Under the pieces are notes generated by a model. The model saw only the letters and a program-made list of their open reading frames with translations. It made no database searches and was not told the origin of the DNA. Shown in pieces: positions 1 to 8,400 of a DNA stretch of 17,410 nucleotides. The position numbers and the translations under genes are program-made. Every line of letters starts with the position of its first letter. Within the stretch, counting starts at the first letter, position 1. Source of the DNA: Candidatus Poseidoniaceae archaeon (GTDB lineage: Archaea; Thermoplasmatota; Poseidoniia; Poseidoniales; Poseidoniaceae); contig DUHU01000263.1 in NCBI GenBank assembly GCA_013330765.1, forward strand, positions 1 to 17,410, read 5' to 3'.

Positions 1-379
1 CCGCATCCTCAGGCAGGTACCACGTGAAGGGTGGCATGAGATGGAGGTGGCCGTCGTCGAGGTGGGTTGAACGAACGGTCATCTCGAGGGCCATCACTTC
101 ATGTTCAACGCGCACGCGTTTCGCGGTTGAAGGGACGCTCACTCGAAGACGGTGCGGGTCGAGACGCTTCCATGAGAGCGGTTGGCCCTCCTCGTCGAAG
201 GCTTCGATGCCGTCCACATACTGCACTGGGTCGCGAAGGGTGTAGGAGCCGGGAATCCAGCGAGGGAAACTGAAGTCAAGACGGCCGTTCGGGAAGGGTC
301 CTTCCACATCGACCGCGGCACGAAGCCTGCGTGAACCGCCTTGGGTGGCATCCGCGTGGAAGGTAAGCCTGGCGGGCAT
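1..379 (-). CDS. M61-family peptidase (glycyl aminopeptidase-like), N-terminal part, cut by window edge
   Basis: The reverse strand reads open from an ATG at 379 to the window edge, giving 126 residues with no stop. The translation carries a signature of the M61 N-terminal beta domain: PRWIPGSYTLRD at about residues 43-54, then an HEVMALEMTVRSTHLDD stretch at about 92-108 resembling the family's 'Y.VYA.D.SVR.AHLDD' segment. M61 enzymes are zinc aminopeptidases with this N-terminal domain, a thermolysin-like HEXXH catalytic domain and often a PDZ domain. The catalytic part would lie to the left of the window, so activity cannot be judged. No signal peptide is visible, so it is probably cytoplasmic. 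It starts 39 bases after the stop of the membrane-protein gene at 419-1033 on the same strand and may be co-transcribed with it. Family assignment is fairly firm and substrate is unknown. Confidence 0.75.
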   Translation of the reverse strand, partial: MPARLTFHADATQGGSRRLRAAVDVEGPFPNGRLDFSFPRWIPGSYTLRDPVQYVDGIEAFDEEGQPLSWKRLDPHRLRVSVPSTAKRVRVEHEVMALEMTVRSTHLDDGHLHLMPPFTWYLPEDA

Positions 380-418
380 GTCGAAAGGACCGCCTGCTGC
401 CCCTATGGTCCTTGCTCG

Positions 419-1033
419 TCACCTCAGAAGCAAGAGCGCAACGAACACCAACGACAGCGTCATCAGCATCACAGGCAACTTGAGGCTCCCACCGCCTTGC
501 ACGGCAGCGTCGGGAATGGTGCTCAGGGATTTTCGCCCATGACGGATCCGGGACGGGGGGAAGGCATTCCGCAGCGTTGCTTCCACGCGGGGTCGCAACG
601 TCGGATCCTTGGAGCGTGCCGTTCCTTCCCCGACGATGAGTTTGATGTGGTGGTCTGACGCAAGGTCCACGACCGTGGTCACCACGCCCTCCACATCGGT
701 CAAGTCATGCATGTCGATGCGCCACCCCGCCGCTTCTTGGCGGGCATGGCTGAGTTGACGCCATCGGCCACGGCCTTCGTCGTGGGCGGTCAGCCTGGTT
801 CGCACGTCCGCCTTGGCTCGGTCTCCGACGTTGCTGGGCTCGATGCTCAACAACAACGGAAGCAGCAAGGCGAACAGCACAGCAAACGAGGTTCCGGAGA
901 GCACCAGATGGCGACGCAGGTTTTGTGGGTCTTCCACCAGCGAAGCGGTGAATGCACCCGCTGCACCGTAGGCCGCGATGAGGATGGCTCCGCCCAAGAC
1001 GTCGCTAAGACGCTGGCGTTTCCTCTTCGCCAT
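419..1033 (-). CDS. Small membrane protein, three predicted transmembrane helices, unknown function
   Basis: This codes for 204 residues from ATG 1033, which has a GAGGG just upstream; an in-frame TTG at 1054 is a weaker alternative. I do not recognise a family. What can be seen: a basic N-terminus (MAKRKRQR), hydrophobic segments at about residues 12-32 and 43-63, a hydrophilic domain of roughly 120 residues (about 66-183) rich in Arg and Asp, and a C-terminal hydrophobic segment (about 186-203) ending in Arg. The soluble part contains HDLTDVEGVVTTVVDLA and DHHIKLIVGEGTA, which look like an alpha/beta fold. It could be a membrane-tethered regulatory or accessory protein. It is divergent from the DUF2085 gene with only 72 bases between starts, and its stop lies 39 bases before the M61 peptidase start. 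That it is a real gene is supported by its hydrophobicity pattern and by overlap with only the unlikely upstream extension of the plus-strand frame. Confidence 0.65.
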   Translation of the reverse strand: MAKRKRQRLSDVLGGAILIAAYGAAGAFTASLVEDPQNLRRHLVLSGTSFAVLFALLLPLLLSIEPSNVGDRAKADVRTRLTAHDEGRGRWRQLSHARQEAAGWRIDMHDLTDVEGVVTTVVDLASDHHIKLIVGEGTARSKDPTLRPRVEATLRNAFPPSRIRHGRKSLSTIPDAAVQGGGSLKLPVMLMTLSLVFVALLLLR

Positions 1034-1105
1034 GACCCTCACGAGGGGCTCCAAGGCATGGACCTTCGGGCGAGCATTGATGCCCCGTCGGGTGTTGTTG
1101 GAGGT

Positions 1106-1852
1106 ATGGAGGAGGGCGGAGCCCGTGTCCGCGAACTGCGGGTCGGTGCGATGATTTTCGGCTTGAGCACGACCCTGCTCTGTGCCATGTTTCTGGCACC
1201 GCTGACCTTACCGGAAGGAAGCGTCCCTGAGCTCCATGGTCGGGCCAACGCCTTGGATTATGCCACTGCGGACGGGGCGCTTAGTTACGGGAACACAGCC
1301 AGGTATGACCCTCATACGGACACGGCCGTGTCGCCCGAAGTCCCCTTTGCGTGGACCGAACTCCCGACTTCTCACGCGATCGCTTACGCCTTCGGTGACC
1401 TCAACTGTCACAACTTGGCAGAACGTTCGTGGACCGTAAACGGAAACCAAATGCCTGTCTGCGTACGTGATTTGGGCATCTTTTCAGGTCTGGTGGTCGC
1501 CGGTGCCATCGTCCACCGCCGCTCTGTGAACAGGTGGACGGTCACCGACACGGCCCTGTCGATTCTTCCGTCCACATGGCAGGATGAAATCTACCGTCGA
1601 CGCTGGCGCCATGCTGCGTTCTATGGCTTTGCAGCGTTGACCGTTCTTCCTTTGGGATTGGACGGGTTCACGCAGCTGTTGACCGACTACGAGTCGACGG
1701 CCTTGGTTCGGATGCTGACCGGTATCCCCTTCGGAGTGGGATTGGGTCTGTTGTTTGGTGCCCTGTTGAACGCTTCACCGGAGCAATTCCTGAAGGCGTC
1801 GGACGTGCGTTTGCCGGGCGGTGCCCGCTTCTTCGCCGTCGAGGACGAATGA
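1106..1852 (+). CDS. DUF2085-family membrane protein
   Basis: This codes for 248 residues from ATG 1106. The open frame extends upstream to 707, but that part is compositionally unlike protein and overlaps the minus-strand gene, so I trimmed it. ATG 1058 is another possible start. Predicted helices lie at about residues 13-33, 123-137, 168-186 and 203-222. The DUF2085 signature is clear: C101-H102, then ERSW and NGNQMPVC ending at C119, R121, GIFSGL, and later PLGLDGFTQLL with ESTALVRMLTG. Members are predicted membrane proteins of unknown function with conserved Cys/His that could bind a metal. Between helix 1 and the signature lies about 65 residues of hydrophilic sequence, probably extracytoplasmic. 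The stop codon directly abuts the stop of the convergent gene at 1853. GGAGGT sits immediately before ATG 1106 with no spacer, so the exact start is uncertain. Confidence 0.75.
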   Translation: MEEGGARVRELRVGAMIFGLSTTLLCAMFLAPLTLPEGSVPELHGRANALDYATADGALSYGNTARYDPHTDTAVSPEVPFAWTELPTSHAIAYAFGDLNCHNLAERSWTVNGNQMPVCVRDLGIFSGLVVAGAIVHRRSVNRWTVTDTALSILPSTWQDEIYRRRWRHAAFYGFAALTVLPLGLDGFTQLLTDYESTALVRMLTGIPFGVGLGLLFGALLNASPEQFLKASDVRLPGGARFFAVEDE

Positions 1853-3184
1853 TCACGCAGGTGGGTCCAGCCGCCACCAGCCCTCGAGTTGGTTTGCATC
1901 CTCGGGCGCCGGGCAGCCGACGTGTCCGCTGGAAAGGAGGTCCAGACGTGCCAGAACGTTGGCGATTGTTTGCTCTGGTACCGTGGCGATGATCTGGGCC
2001 ATGGCCGTCGACCAGGAGGCTATTGGATGCTTCTCACGCCATGCCTCAAGGTGTTCGCGAAGCGGCCAGAGTGCCAAAGCAAGACGACCTTGAGCCAAGT
2101 GGTCGTCGCTGAGCCGGAACATCTGCCCTTCGGCAAACTTCACCTCATTTTGCTGACGGAAAATCCAACCTTCATCCATCAGCCACTTGACGAGGCGACG
2201 GGCGTGACGCAAGGACACGTAACGAACCGGGCCCAGCGCGTGGTAGAGGCGCCGTACATCGGAGGTTCCGTCCATCAGGGACAGGGTGCCGACCACGCTC
2301 CAGACCGAGGAAGCGGTGAAACGTCGTGGGACGTCATGCTCGAGGGCGTTGCGTTGGGGCCACGCCGCTTCGGCCCGTTCCAACCATGTGGCAGGCGACG
2401 CTCCGTTGAGCCATCCGTGCAGCACCGGCTCGCTGCTGACCGGCATGCCGGGGAGCCGCTGCTGTGCGCTCATGCCTTCGACCAAGGATGCAATCACGTG
2501 CCGATCGACCGTCTCAGCGTCGACGTTGTGCGGCTCGGGGCGGCTTCGGATGAAGTCACGAATCGTCTTCCTGAGGGCTTTATCCAATTCATCAAGTCCA
2601 CCTTCGTTCAACACAGGCCCCGCAATCCTGCAGACGTCAAAGGGCGCTGGGGCTTGAATTTCACCGGAAAGCAAGGACGCGAATCCTGCACGGATTTGCT
2701 TCTGAATTTCAGAGGTTTCGAAGTATTCCTGTTTGGCGCTTGTCATCCGAAGCGTCCCGCTCTGGATACGACGAATGGCTCTGTCTGGGTCGCAATCGAT
2801 CCACACCACAAGATCGGGGACGGCGGCCCCGTGGTTGAGCTTCGCGACCTCGTCAAGGCCGAGGTCACCGACCACGCCTTGGTACACCAATGAGGAGTGG
2901 ACGTTCCGGTCAGAAACAACCACAGCGCTGCGTTCCAGCCGAGGGAGGATCCAACTTTGGGTGTGGTCGAGCCGGTCTTCTGCAAAGAGGGCTGCTTCTT
3001 CGGCGGGGGTCATGTCACCGCGCTGAACGGCTTCAAGGGCGCGTCGGCCTGCGTCCGAATGGCGTCTTGGTTCGTGGGTGGAGCAGACTTCTGCAAAGGG
3101 GTACTTCCCAAGGATTTCGTTGAGCAGGCGGACCGCTTCGCCTTTCCCCGAGCCGTCGCCGCCCTCAACTGAAATCAGGTACAC
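1853..3184 (-). CDS. tmk: Thymidylate-kinase-like protein with a C-terminal extension (winged-helix-like)
   Basis: This codes for 443 residues from GTG 3184, chosen because GGGAGGGGG lies just upstream and residue 2 begins the first beta strand. An in-frame TTG at 3265 would add 27 unlikely residues. Residues 1-210 match dTMP kinase, which makes dTDP from dTMP and ATP: a P-loop EGGDGSGKGE (7-16), THEP (36-39, usually TREPGGT), the segment ALFAEDRLDH, DRNVHSSLVYQG (92-103) and PDLVVWIDCDPDRA (123-136). The P-loop has Gly-Glu where the family has Ser/Thr-Thr after the Lys, and the substrate Arg of TREP is His. Residues 211-443 have no counterpart in ordinary Tmk (about 200-215 residues). They include SLRHARRLVKWLMDEGWIF, which looks like a winged-helix recognition segment. 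It is the last gene of a minus-strand run and overlaps the upstream gene by 20 bases, suggesting translational coupling. It could be an active dTMP kinase or a repurposed NMP-kinase-like regulator. Confidence 0.8.
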   Translation of the reverse strand: MYLISVEGGDGSGKGEAVRLLNEILGKYPFAEVCSTHEPRRHSDAGRRALEAVQRGDMTPAEEAALFAEDRLDHTQSWILPRLERSAVVVSDRNVHSSLVYQGVVGDLGLDEVAKLNHGAAVPDLVVWIDCDPDRAIRRIQSGTLRMTSAKQEYFETSEIQKQIRAGFASLLSGEIQAPAPFDVCRIAGPVLNEGGLDELDKALRKTIRDFIRSRPEPHNVDAETVDRHVIASLVEGMSAQQRLPGMPVSSEPVLHGWLNGASPATWLERAEAAWPQRNALEHDVPRRFTASSVWSVVGTLSLMDGTSDVRRLYHALGPVRYVSLRHARRLVKWLMDEGWIFRQQNEVKFAEGQMFRLSDDHLAQGRLALALWPLREHLEAWREKHPIASWSTAMAQIIATVPEQTIANVLARLDLLSSGHVGCPAPEDANQLEGWWRLDPPA

Positions 3185-4037
3185 GCTCGTCCCCCTCCCA
3201 ATCACGGAACTGTCCTTTTGCGAGCGTAAGAAGCACCATCCCAAGGAGGATGAGGGCCGGTCCAAAGAGGATCAAGCCACGGCTGAACAGGCCGATGCCA
3301 GCAAGATACTGGGTCCTCCTGTACTTCTTGGCTCGACGGACTTCGAGACCGGCGAGGATGCCGACGCCTCCCGTCAGGATGGTGGCAATGCCGATTGCGG
3401 TGGACAGCTTGGTGGCGTCGTCCAAGGTCCAGTCGTCCGCGTCACCCACGACCAACACAATCCGTTCCGTCCCGCTTCCAGGCGTCATGGTGACCGGCGG
3501 TGATCCGGCTGCTTGTGCGACCATTTCGATTTCAGATGTGACATATCCGTCCCCACTGGCCCGAAGGAGGCGAGGTTCGGTCACCACCCCTTCGAACATG
3601 AACCACCCTGACGTCCCTGTCGTCGTGGTTTGAAGGACGGTCTCCGTTTCTAAATCGAGCCACTCGATGGTGAGGCCTTCCAAGGCCTCGCCGCTTTCTG
3701 CCTCAAGGGCTTGCATACGGAGGTCCACCGTGGGCGTGGTTTCGAGCAATTCCGCAGCCAGAAGATCAACCGGGTTGCCTTGGAGCAAGAGGAGTCCAGA
3801 CAGGATGCCCAAGGCACTTCCAACAATGATGAGGACAGAAGCAAGAACCCGAAGCCGTCGACCGTCTTCGTCCTCAAGGCCTTCGCCCCAAGACATCGAT
3901 GCGACGCTCAGGCGCTCAACGTCGTTGAGGTTGCTCATGTCTTCGACGGAATCGATGACCAGTTCATCCGCTTCCTCCGCGTCGAGCGTGGAGCGGACGC
4001 GAGAGCGCAGCGCACTCAGCCTCGCTTCACGGTCCAT
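3165..4037 (-). CDS. Membrane protein with an external carboxypeptidase-regulatory-like beta-sandwich domain
   Basis: This codes for 290 residues from ATG 4037; GTG 4046 would add three. The N-terminal 60 residues are acidic and cytoplasmic-looking with alternating charges. One helix follows at about residues 63-85, then roughly 115 residues of beta-rich sequence, then two more helices at about 206-231 and 246-277. The loop contains DLRMQALEAESGEALEGLTI and TTTTGTSGWFMFEGV, then LRASGDGYVTSE. This is the pattern of carboxypeptidase-regulatory-like/PEGA-type sandwich domains (a 'tGt.G.f.f.gv....Y.l..s..GY' arrangement), which often bind or present other surface proteins. No catalytic motif is seen. 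It sits 61 bases after the M28 peptidase gene and overlaps the tmk-like gene by 20 bases, so it is the middle gene of a probable three-gene unit. Its role is unknown; an accessory to the M28 hydrolase is only a guess. Confidence 0.75.
   Translation of the reverse strand: MDREARLSALRSRVRSTLDAEEADELVIDSVEDMSNLNDVERLSVASMSWGEGLEDEDGRRLRVLASVLIIVGSALGILSGLLLLQGNPVDLLAAELLETTPTVDLRMQALEAESGEALEGLTIEWLDLETETVLQTTTTGTSGWFMFEGVVTEPRLLRASGDGYVTSEIEMVAQAAGSPPVTMTPGSGTERIVLVVGDADDWTLDDATKLSTAIGIATILTGGVGILAGLEVRRAKKYRRTQYLAGIGLFSRGLILFGPALILLGMVLLTLAKGQFRDWEGDERVPDFS
3191..3199 (-). promoter_or_regulatory. Shine-Dalgarno-like site for the tmk-like gene
   Basis: On the minus strand GGGAGGGGG lies inside the 3' end of the upstream gene and 6 bases before GTG 3184. 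It supports the GTG start over the upstream TTG and is consistent with translational coupling across the 20-base overlap. Confidence 0.5.
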
Positions 4038-4056
4038 GGTGTCCACGCCTTAGGCC

Positions 4057-4068
4057 ACGGCATGCCGT
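4057..4068. repeat. Perfect 12-base palindrome in the M28-to-membrane-protein gap
   Basis: ACGGCATGCCGT equals its own reverse complement. It lies in the 61-base spacer between the M28 gene stop (4099) and the next minus-strand start (4037), about 20 bases upstream of that start. It could be a protein-binding site or an RNA hairpin affecting read-through, but a GC-rich palindrome of this size can also arise by chance. Confidence 0.4.
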
Positions 4069-4098
4069 CGCCTATGACCCTTCGTCCATTTGCGTCGT

Positions 4099-5325
4099 TC
4101 AGGCCTCATCCCACGACCATGTGCTGGAGACGGGCGGGGGCCGGAGCTTGCGCAACAGGACAATGGACACGGCGCTGATGCTTGTCACGCCAACGACGAA
4201 GGCCCAGCCCAAGAGCAAGAGGCCAAGGGGGCCGGCGAGACCGTCAGCACCTTCGGCTTCAGAAGTGGGTTCATCCTGGTCGGGTTCCTCGATGGTGGGC
4301 GCGGTTGGGGCGGGTTCTTGTGGCGCAACGGCTTCCATCCATGCTCCTGAACGGAGCCCTAATTCCACCATTCTGGCCACGGTTTCGAGGCTCTCTGCAC
4401 TCACGTGTTCGGGCGTGTCCTGCAGCGTGTGCCAATAGCCGTCAGCGAGGCGGGTTGCGTTGGGACCGTACCGATGGTCGATGATGACCATGGCGGGGAC
4501 CTCGACGGCGTTGATTCGCATGTGGTCGTCGCCGATCCATGTGCGCGTTTCGGGCTGATAGACGTCTTTGTTGACCGTCCCAGAGCACCCTTCGCGACCG
4601 TCGATCAGCCCCATTGCTTCGGCCATAGGTTCGACCACGTCGTTGAGCGACGGATGGTTTGAGGTGATGTTTGCGAGGTCAAGTGAGGCATCGCCGACCA
4701 TGTCCAAGAGGACGAAACCCGCCAGGTTTTCTCGTTCCGATTGGGTCAGGTTGTCAGCCCAGCGTCGGCTTCCTTCGATGATGGGCGTCTCGCCTTGGTC
4801 TTCGGCGTCGAACATCACCACCACCACGGCATGGTCGAGGTCCATGCCGGGGATGAGGTGCATCATTTCCTCGACGGCAGCGACGCCACTCGCGCCGTCG
4901 TTCGCCCCTGGGATGGGCGTGCTTTGGTTGGCTTCATCCGGTTCTCTGTCCGCGATGTGGCGGGTGTCGTAATGGGCGCCAAGACCGAAGGCTCGATCCT
5001 GTTCAAGGGTGGCGTTTGGTGGGTACATGGCCACCAGGTTCGTGAGTCCCGTCGAAGACCACGCGTGGTCGTCTCGTTCGAAGGACCATGACGGATGCCG
5101 TGCCTCAAGGCCGTCAAGCAAGGCGGTTGAGGCATTGCTTCCCGGAAGGCGCGGACCCAAGCCCACTTGCCATGCAACCGAGGCATTGGCCCGTTCACCG
5201 TCGGCTTCAAGGGTCGGAATCAAGGTACAAAACAGCGCCTCAGGGCTCTCCTCTGCATTGACGTGCGTCCATGGTGCCACCAACAAGAGGGCGCACACCA
5301 CCAACATGCGTCCACGGGAGAGCAT
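4099..5325 (-). CDS. Secreted, membrane-anchored M28-family zinc hydrolase (glutaminyl-peptide cyclotransferase-like)
   Basis: This codes for 408 residues from ATG 5325. A signal peptide is evident (basic start, hydrophobic 7-18, cleavage plausible near VNA-EE at 22-26). The M28 zinc-site motifs appear in order: GAHYDTR (H118), PGANDGASG (D143), FDAEDQGE (E175 as likely general base, D176 as ligand), VLLDMVGD (D208) and YWHTLQDT (H299). GLGPRLPGS (55-63) and the WHT..D ending resemble glutaminyl-peptide cyclotransferases more than classical aminopeptidases, so it may either trim N-terminal residues or cyclise N-terminal Gln. A Pro/Glu/Asp-rich linker (about 333-362) leads to a C-terminal helix (about 366-391) and a short tail, so the enzyme domain should face outward on the membrane. 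A TATA-like box at 5350-5357 places transcription start at or next to the ATG, implying a leaderless message. It heads the minus-strand run with the membrane protein and tmk-like genes. Confidence 0.88.
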   Translation of the reverse strand: MLSRGRMLVVCALLLVAPWTHVNAEESPEALFCTLIPTLEADGERANASVAWQVGLGPRLPGSNASTALLDGLEARHPSWSFERDDHAWSSTGLTNLVAMYPPNATLEQDRAFGLGAHYDTRHIADREPDEANQSTPIPGANDGASGVAAVEEMMHLIPGMDLDHAVVVVMFDAEDQGETPIIEGSRRWADNLTQSERENLAGFVLLDMVGDASLDLANITSNHPSLNDVVEPMAEAMGLIDGREGCSGTVNKDVYQPETRTWIGDDHMRINAVEVPAMVIIDHRYGPNATRLADGYWHTLQDTPEHVSAESLETVARMVELGLRSGAWMEAVAPQEPAPTAPTIEEPDQDEPTSEAEGADGLAGPLGLLLLGWAFVVGVTSISAVSIVLLRKLRPPPVSSTWSWDEA

Positions 5326-5349
5326 TGGCGATGCGTCGTCAGCCCACGC

Positions 5350-5357
5350 TTAAATAC
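5350..5357 (-). promoter_or_regulatory. Archaeal TATA-like box upstream of the M28 gene
   Basis: The minus strand reads GTATTTAA here, preceded by GC-rich CCCCGGGG where a BRE would sit. Its centre is about 28 bases upstream of ATG 5325, the spacing expected if transcription starts at the start codon. It is the only AT-rich tract in the 88-base divergent gap, so the plus-strand protease gene at 5414 might use the same element in reverse, with a leader of about 30 bases. Confidence 0.6.
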
Positions 5358-5413
5358 CCCGGGGCGCGACCTAAGGACGGACTCGCAGTGTTGCGTTTGT
5401 TGGTGTTGAGAAG

Positions 5414-8400
5414 ATGTCTGAACCCTGCTCCAATCGCGGCCTCACCTCGTTGCTCCTCGTGAGCCTGATGGTCATGGCGCCGTTGACCGGTTTGGCCGCT
5501 GCATCACCGCCGGAAGCATCCTCGGATGCCGCTCCTCCTGCAGCCCTTCCCGCCCATCTGCTCGACATTGCCTCGCTGGATGCCTTCAGCGAGGATTTGG
5601 CGCGTCCATACCTGCTGATCGAAGAATCCGAGCCCGTCGTGTCGGCGACCCCATACCTCCGTCAGCAATGGGTGGAAGCCGATCGCCCTGGCTTGACCCA
5701 AGCCACAGGCACCTCGGGTCGTGCCTGCACGCAACACGTTCAGGGAGACACGCTCACTGTGCCCTCGTCCGGAGGTTCCATTTCAGTAACCGTGGCCAAG
5801 ACCACAGGCAGCGTCGCCTTCCTTGTTCAGACCGGACGCACCCTCAGTTCCACCGTTCTGCAGAATCTTGCGAGCACGTGGGACCAGACGATTTACCCCA
5901 CGCTCACGACCTACTATGGCAAGGATTACGGTGACGGCCGAGGCATCGCCCCGCCAGACGTCGACAACAACTGTCAGGTTCAGGTCATTATCTACGACAT
6001 CGATGGCCAGTACAACATCGGCGGCTACTTCGCTCCGAGTTTTGCCTCTCAGGGCGAGATGGTCTTCGTGGACTACGCCGACGTGACCCTCACATGGGGT
6101 CGTTCCATCATCGCCCACGAATTGCAACACCTGCTCCACAATGCGTTGGACCCGTACGAAAACCTGTACATCGACGAAGGCAACGCTGACGTTGCGATTT
6201 ACCTGTGCTTTGGCGCAGACAGCACCCTTACGGGGCACGTGAACGGTTGGACGCAGGACAGCAGCCTTTCCGTGCGCTGGTGGAACCAACGCAACGCCGA
6301 CTATGGTGCCGGCTTCATGCTCATGATGTACCTGGTTGACCACCTCGGCGGCGGGCCTGCCATGCGGCAATTGGTCCAAGACGGCGCCACGGGAGGCAGT
6401 GGCATCACCAACCTCGCCACGGCCCCCGCCAACGGTCAAGCAGGTCTGGTGGGGACCACCATGGATCAGGTCTTCGCCAATTTCTCCGTTGCAGCAACCT
6501 TGGATTCCGACCAAGGCATCTACGGGTATTCCAATCTGCAACTGAATCCCGCATGTTCTGGCGGAACCTTCTGTCGTGCCCAACCTGCTGCCACCAACAA
6601 CGATTGGTCGACACCGTACAGCACCACGGGTCACACCATGGAAGGATGGGGCATCCGTTCGTTCAAACTCACCCCGGGCGCTGCCTCACCTGCACCTCTG
6701 ACCCTTCGTGTGACCGGCGACCGCGCCGATTTTGACGGCGTCGTCGTGACCCAGGCCGCTTCCGACGGGTTGCTCAGCGTCAGCGACCTGACCTTCAGCA
6801 ACTCTCAAGCCACCGCCCTCGTGCCTGGTTTCGGTAACCTGACCGATGAAGTCTGGGTCATCGTATGGCTTGCAAGCAGCACAGGGGATTGTGACTACAC
6901 CAGTTGTGGTCCAAGTTACCCCACGGGGACCATCGACCTTGAAGCGGCCCGAATCACCGCCCCCGCCACGATCGATACGGGGAACGTGACGACCTCGGAC
7001 CGCGACGGTGACGGGCTCGACGATACCGTGGAATTGGAATTCGACGTGCTCTCAAACGCTTTCTTCGAGGACCTGGACGTCGAGGTCGCGGTGCGCGACA
7101 GCAGTGGCCTCATTGTCGATCGGCTTGACACTCGTGTCGAAGCCGGCGGCGGCCAACCGGTGACCAACTCAGTGTTCTTCACCCCGAATCAAGACGGGCA
7201 GTACTCCTTCGAATTCACCATGGAGGATTTGCTTGGAAACAAAGTGGATGGCACGACGAGCGCACCGCTGACGGTGGCCAACATGCGACCCGTATCCAAC
7301 GGTTCTGTGTCCACGAACTTGACCCTCAGTTGGAACGACGTGGCCTTTAGCGGTGACGGATTTGACGCTTGGGGTTTGTCGCTGGTCAACAACACGTTGC
7401 CCTACCTCGACCCTCCCGTGGCGTATGCATGGGATTTCGGCGACAACCAAACGAGCGGTCTGAAATCCCCCGTGCGTGGCTACCAAGACATTGGGCAGTA
7501 CAACGTCACCCTGCAGGTCAAGGACGTTGGTGGGCTTTGGTCTGACGTTGACGTGATGCCCATCGAAGTCATCGACAACACCGACCCCATTCCGATCATC
7601 ACCATCAACAACCAGGTGGTGGGGGACGCCATCAGCGTCATGGTCGATCAACGCATTCTCTTCTCGGCCGGGCGCACCACGGACAACGTGCCGACCAACA
7701 TCCTCACCTACGAGTGGGACTGGGGCGACGGGTCCATCGATTCAGGGAATGGAATGTTCAGCGCCAACCATGCTTGGACGGACATCGATGGACAAAACGA
7801 GACCTTCACCTTGGTGTTGAGCGTCTCCGACGGAGCAAACATCGGCAACAAGACCGTCGAAGTGGTGGTCAACAACCGCCTGCCGGTTCAGATTGAAGCC
7901 GGCCCGATCACCACGGTGACCCAAACACCGACGGTGATGCCTCTGGTCTTCGAAGACCAAGACGGTGTGATCGATTCCTGGAGCTGGTCCTTCCCCGGCG
8001 GCGTGTACCTTGGACAGGGTCCTGTGAGCCGGGACAGCGACTTCAATGCGGTCATCGCCACCAGCGCTCAACCCGTGGTGGCATGGGAACGCGCAGGCGT
8101 CTACACCGTTCAAGTCACCGTGATTGACGACGACGGCGGCACGTCGGTTGCCGCCCTTGATGTCATCGTCGACAACCAACGCCCTACGGCGACGTTCAAC
8201 GTTCGGGAAGCCTCCTCCAGCGAAGTGCTCGACCTGCTTACAGCGGAAATAGAACCCGATGTCCCGTACGTGTTCAACGCACGAGACAGCGTCGATCCTG
8301 ACGGCTTGGTGGGTGACCAAAACGACTTGAGTTTCAACTGGACCTTCCCAGACGGGTCCAATTCGACCGAGGTTCAGCCTCGATTCACCTTCGGTACGCC

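Noticed and set aside
707..1105. N-terminal extension of the DUF2085 frame by 133 residues
   Set aside because: It overlaps the opposite-strand membrane-protein gene, its composition is Gln/Arg/Gly-rich and unlike a protein domain, and the family homology begins only after the ATG at 1106.
1889..2893. Open plus-strand frame of 334 codons opposite the tmk-like gene
   Set aside because: It is a mirror frame of the tmk-like gene, which has clear kinase motifs; its own translation shows no recognisable motif or start signal.
5783..6634. Minus-strand open frame of 283 codons opposite the PKD protease
   Set aside because: The HEXXH protease reads on the other strand. High-GC sequence produces long antisense frames, and this one is Val/Gly/His-rich without motifs.
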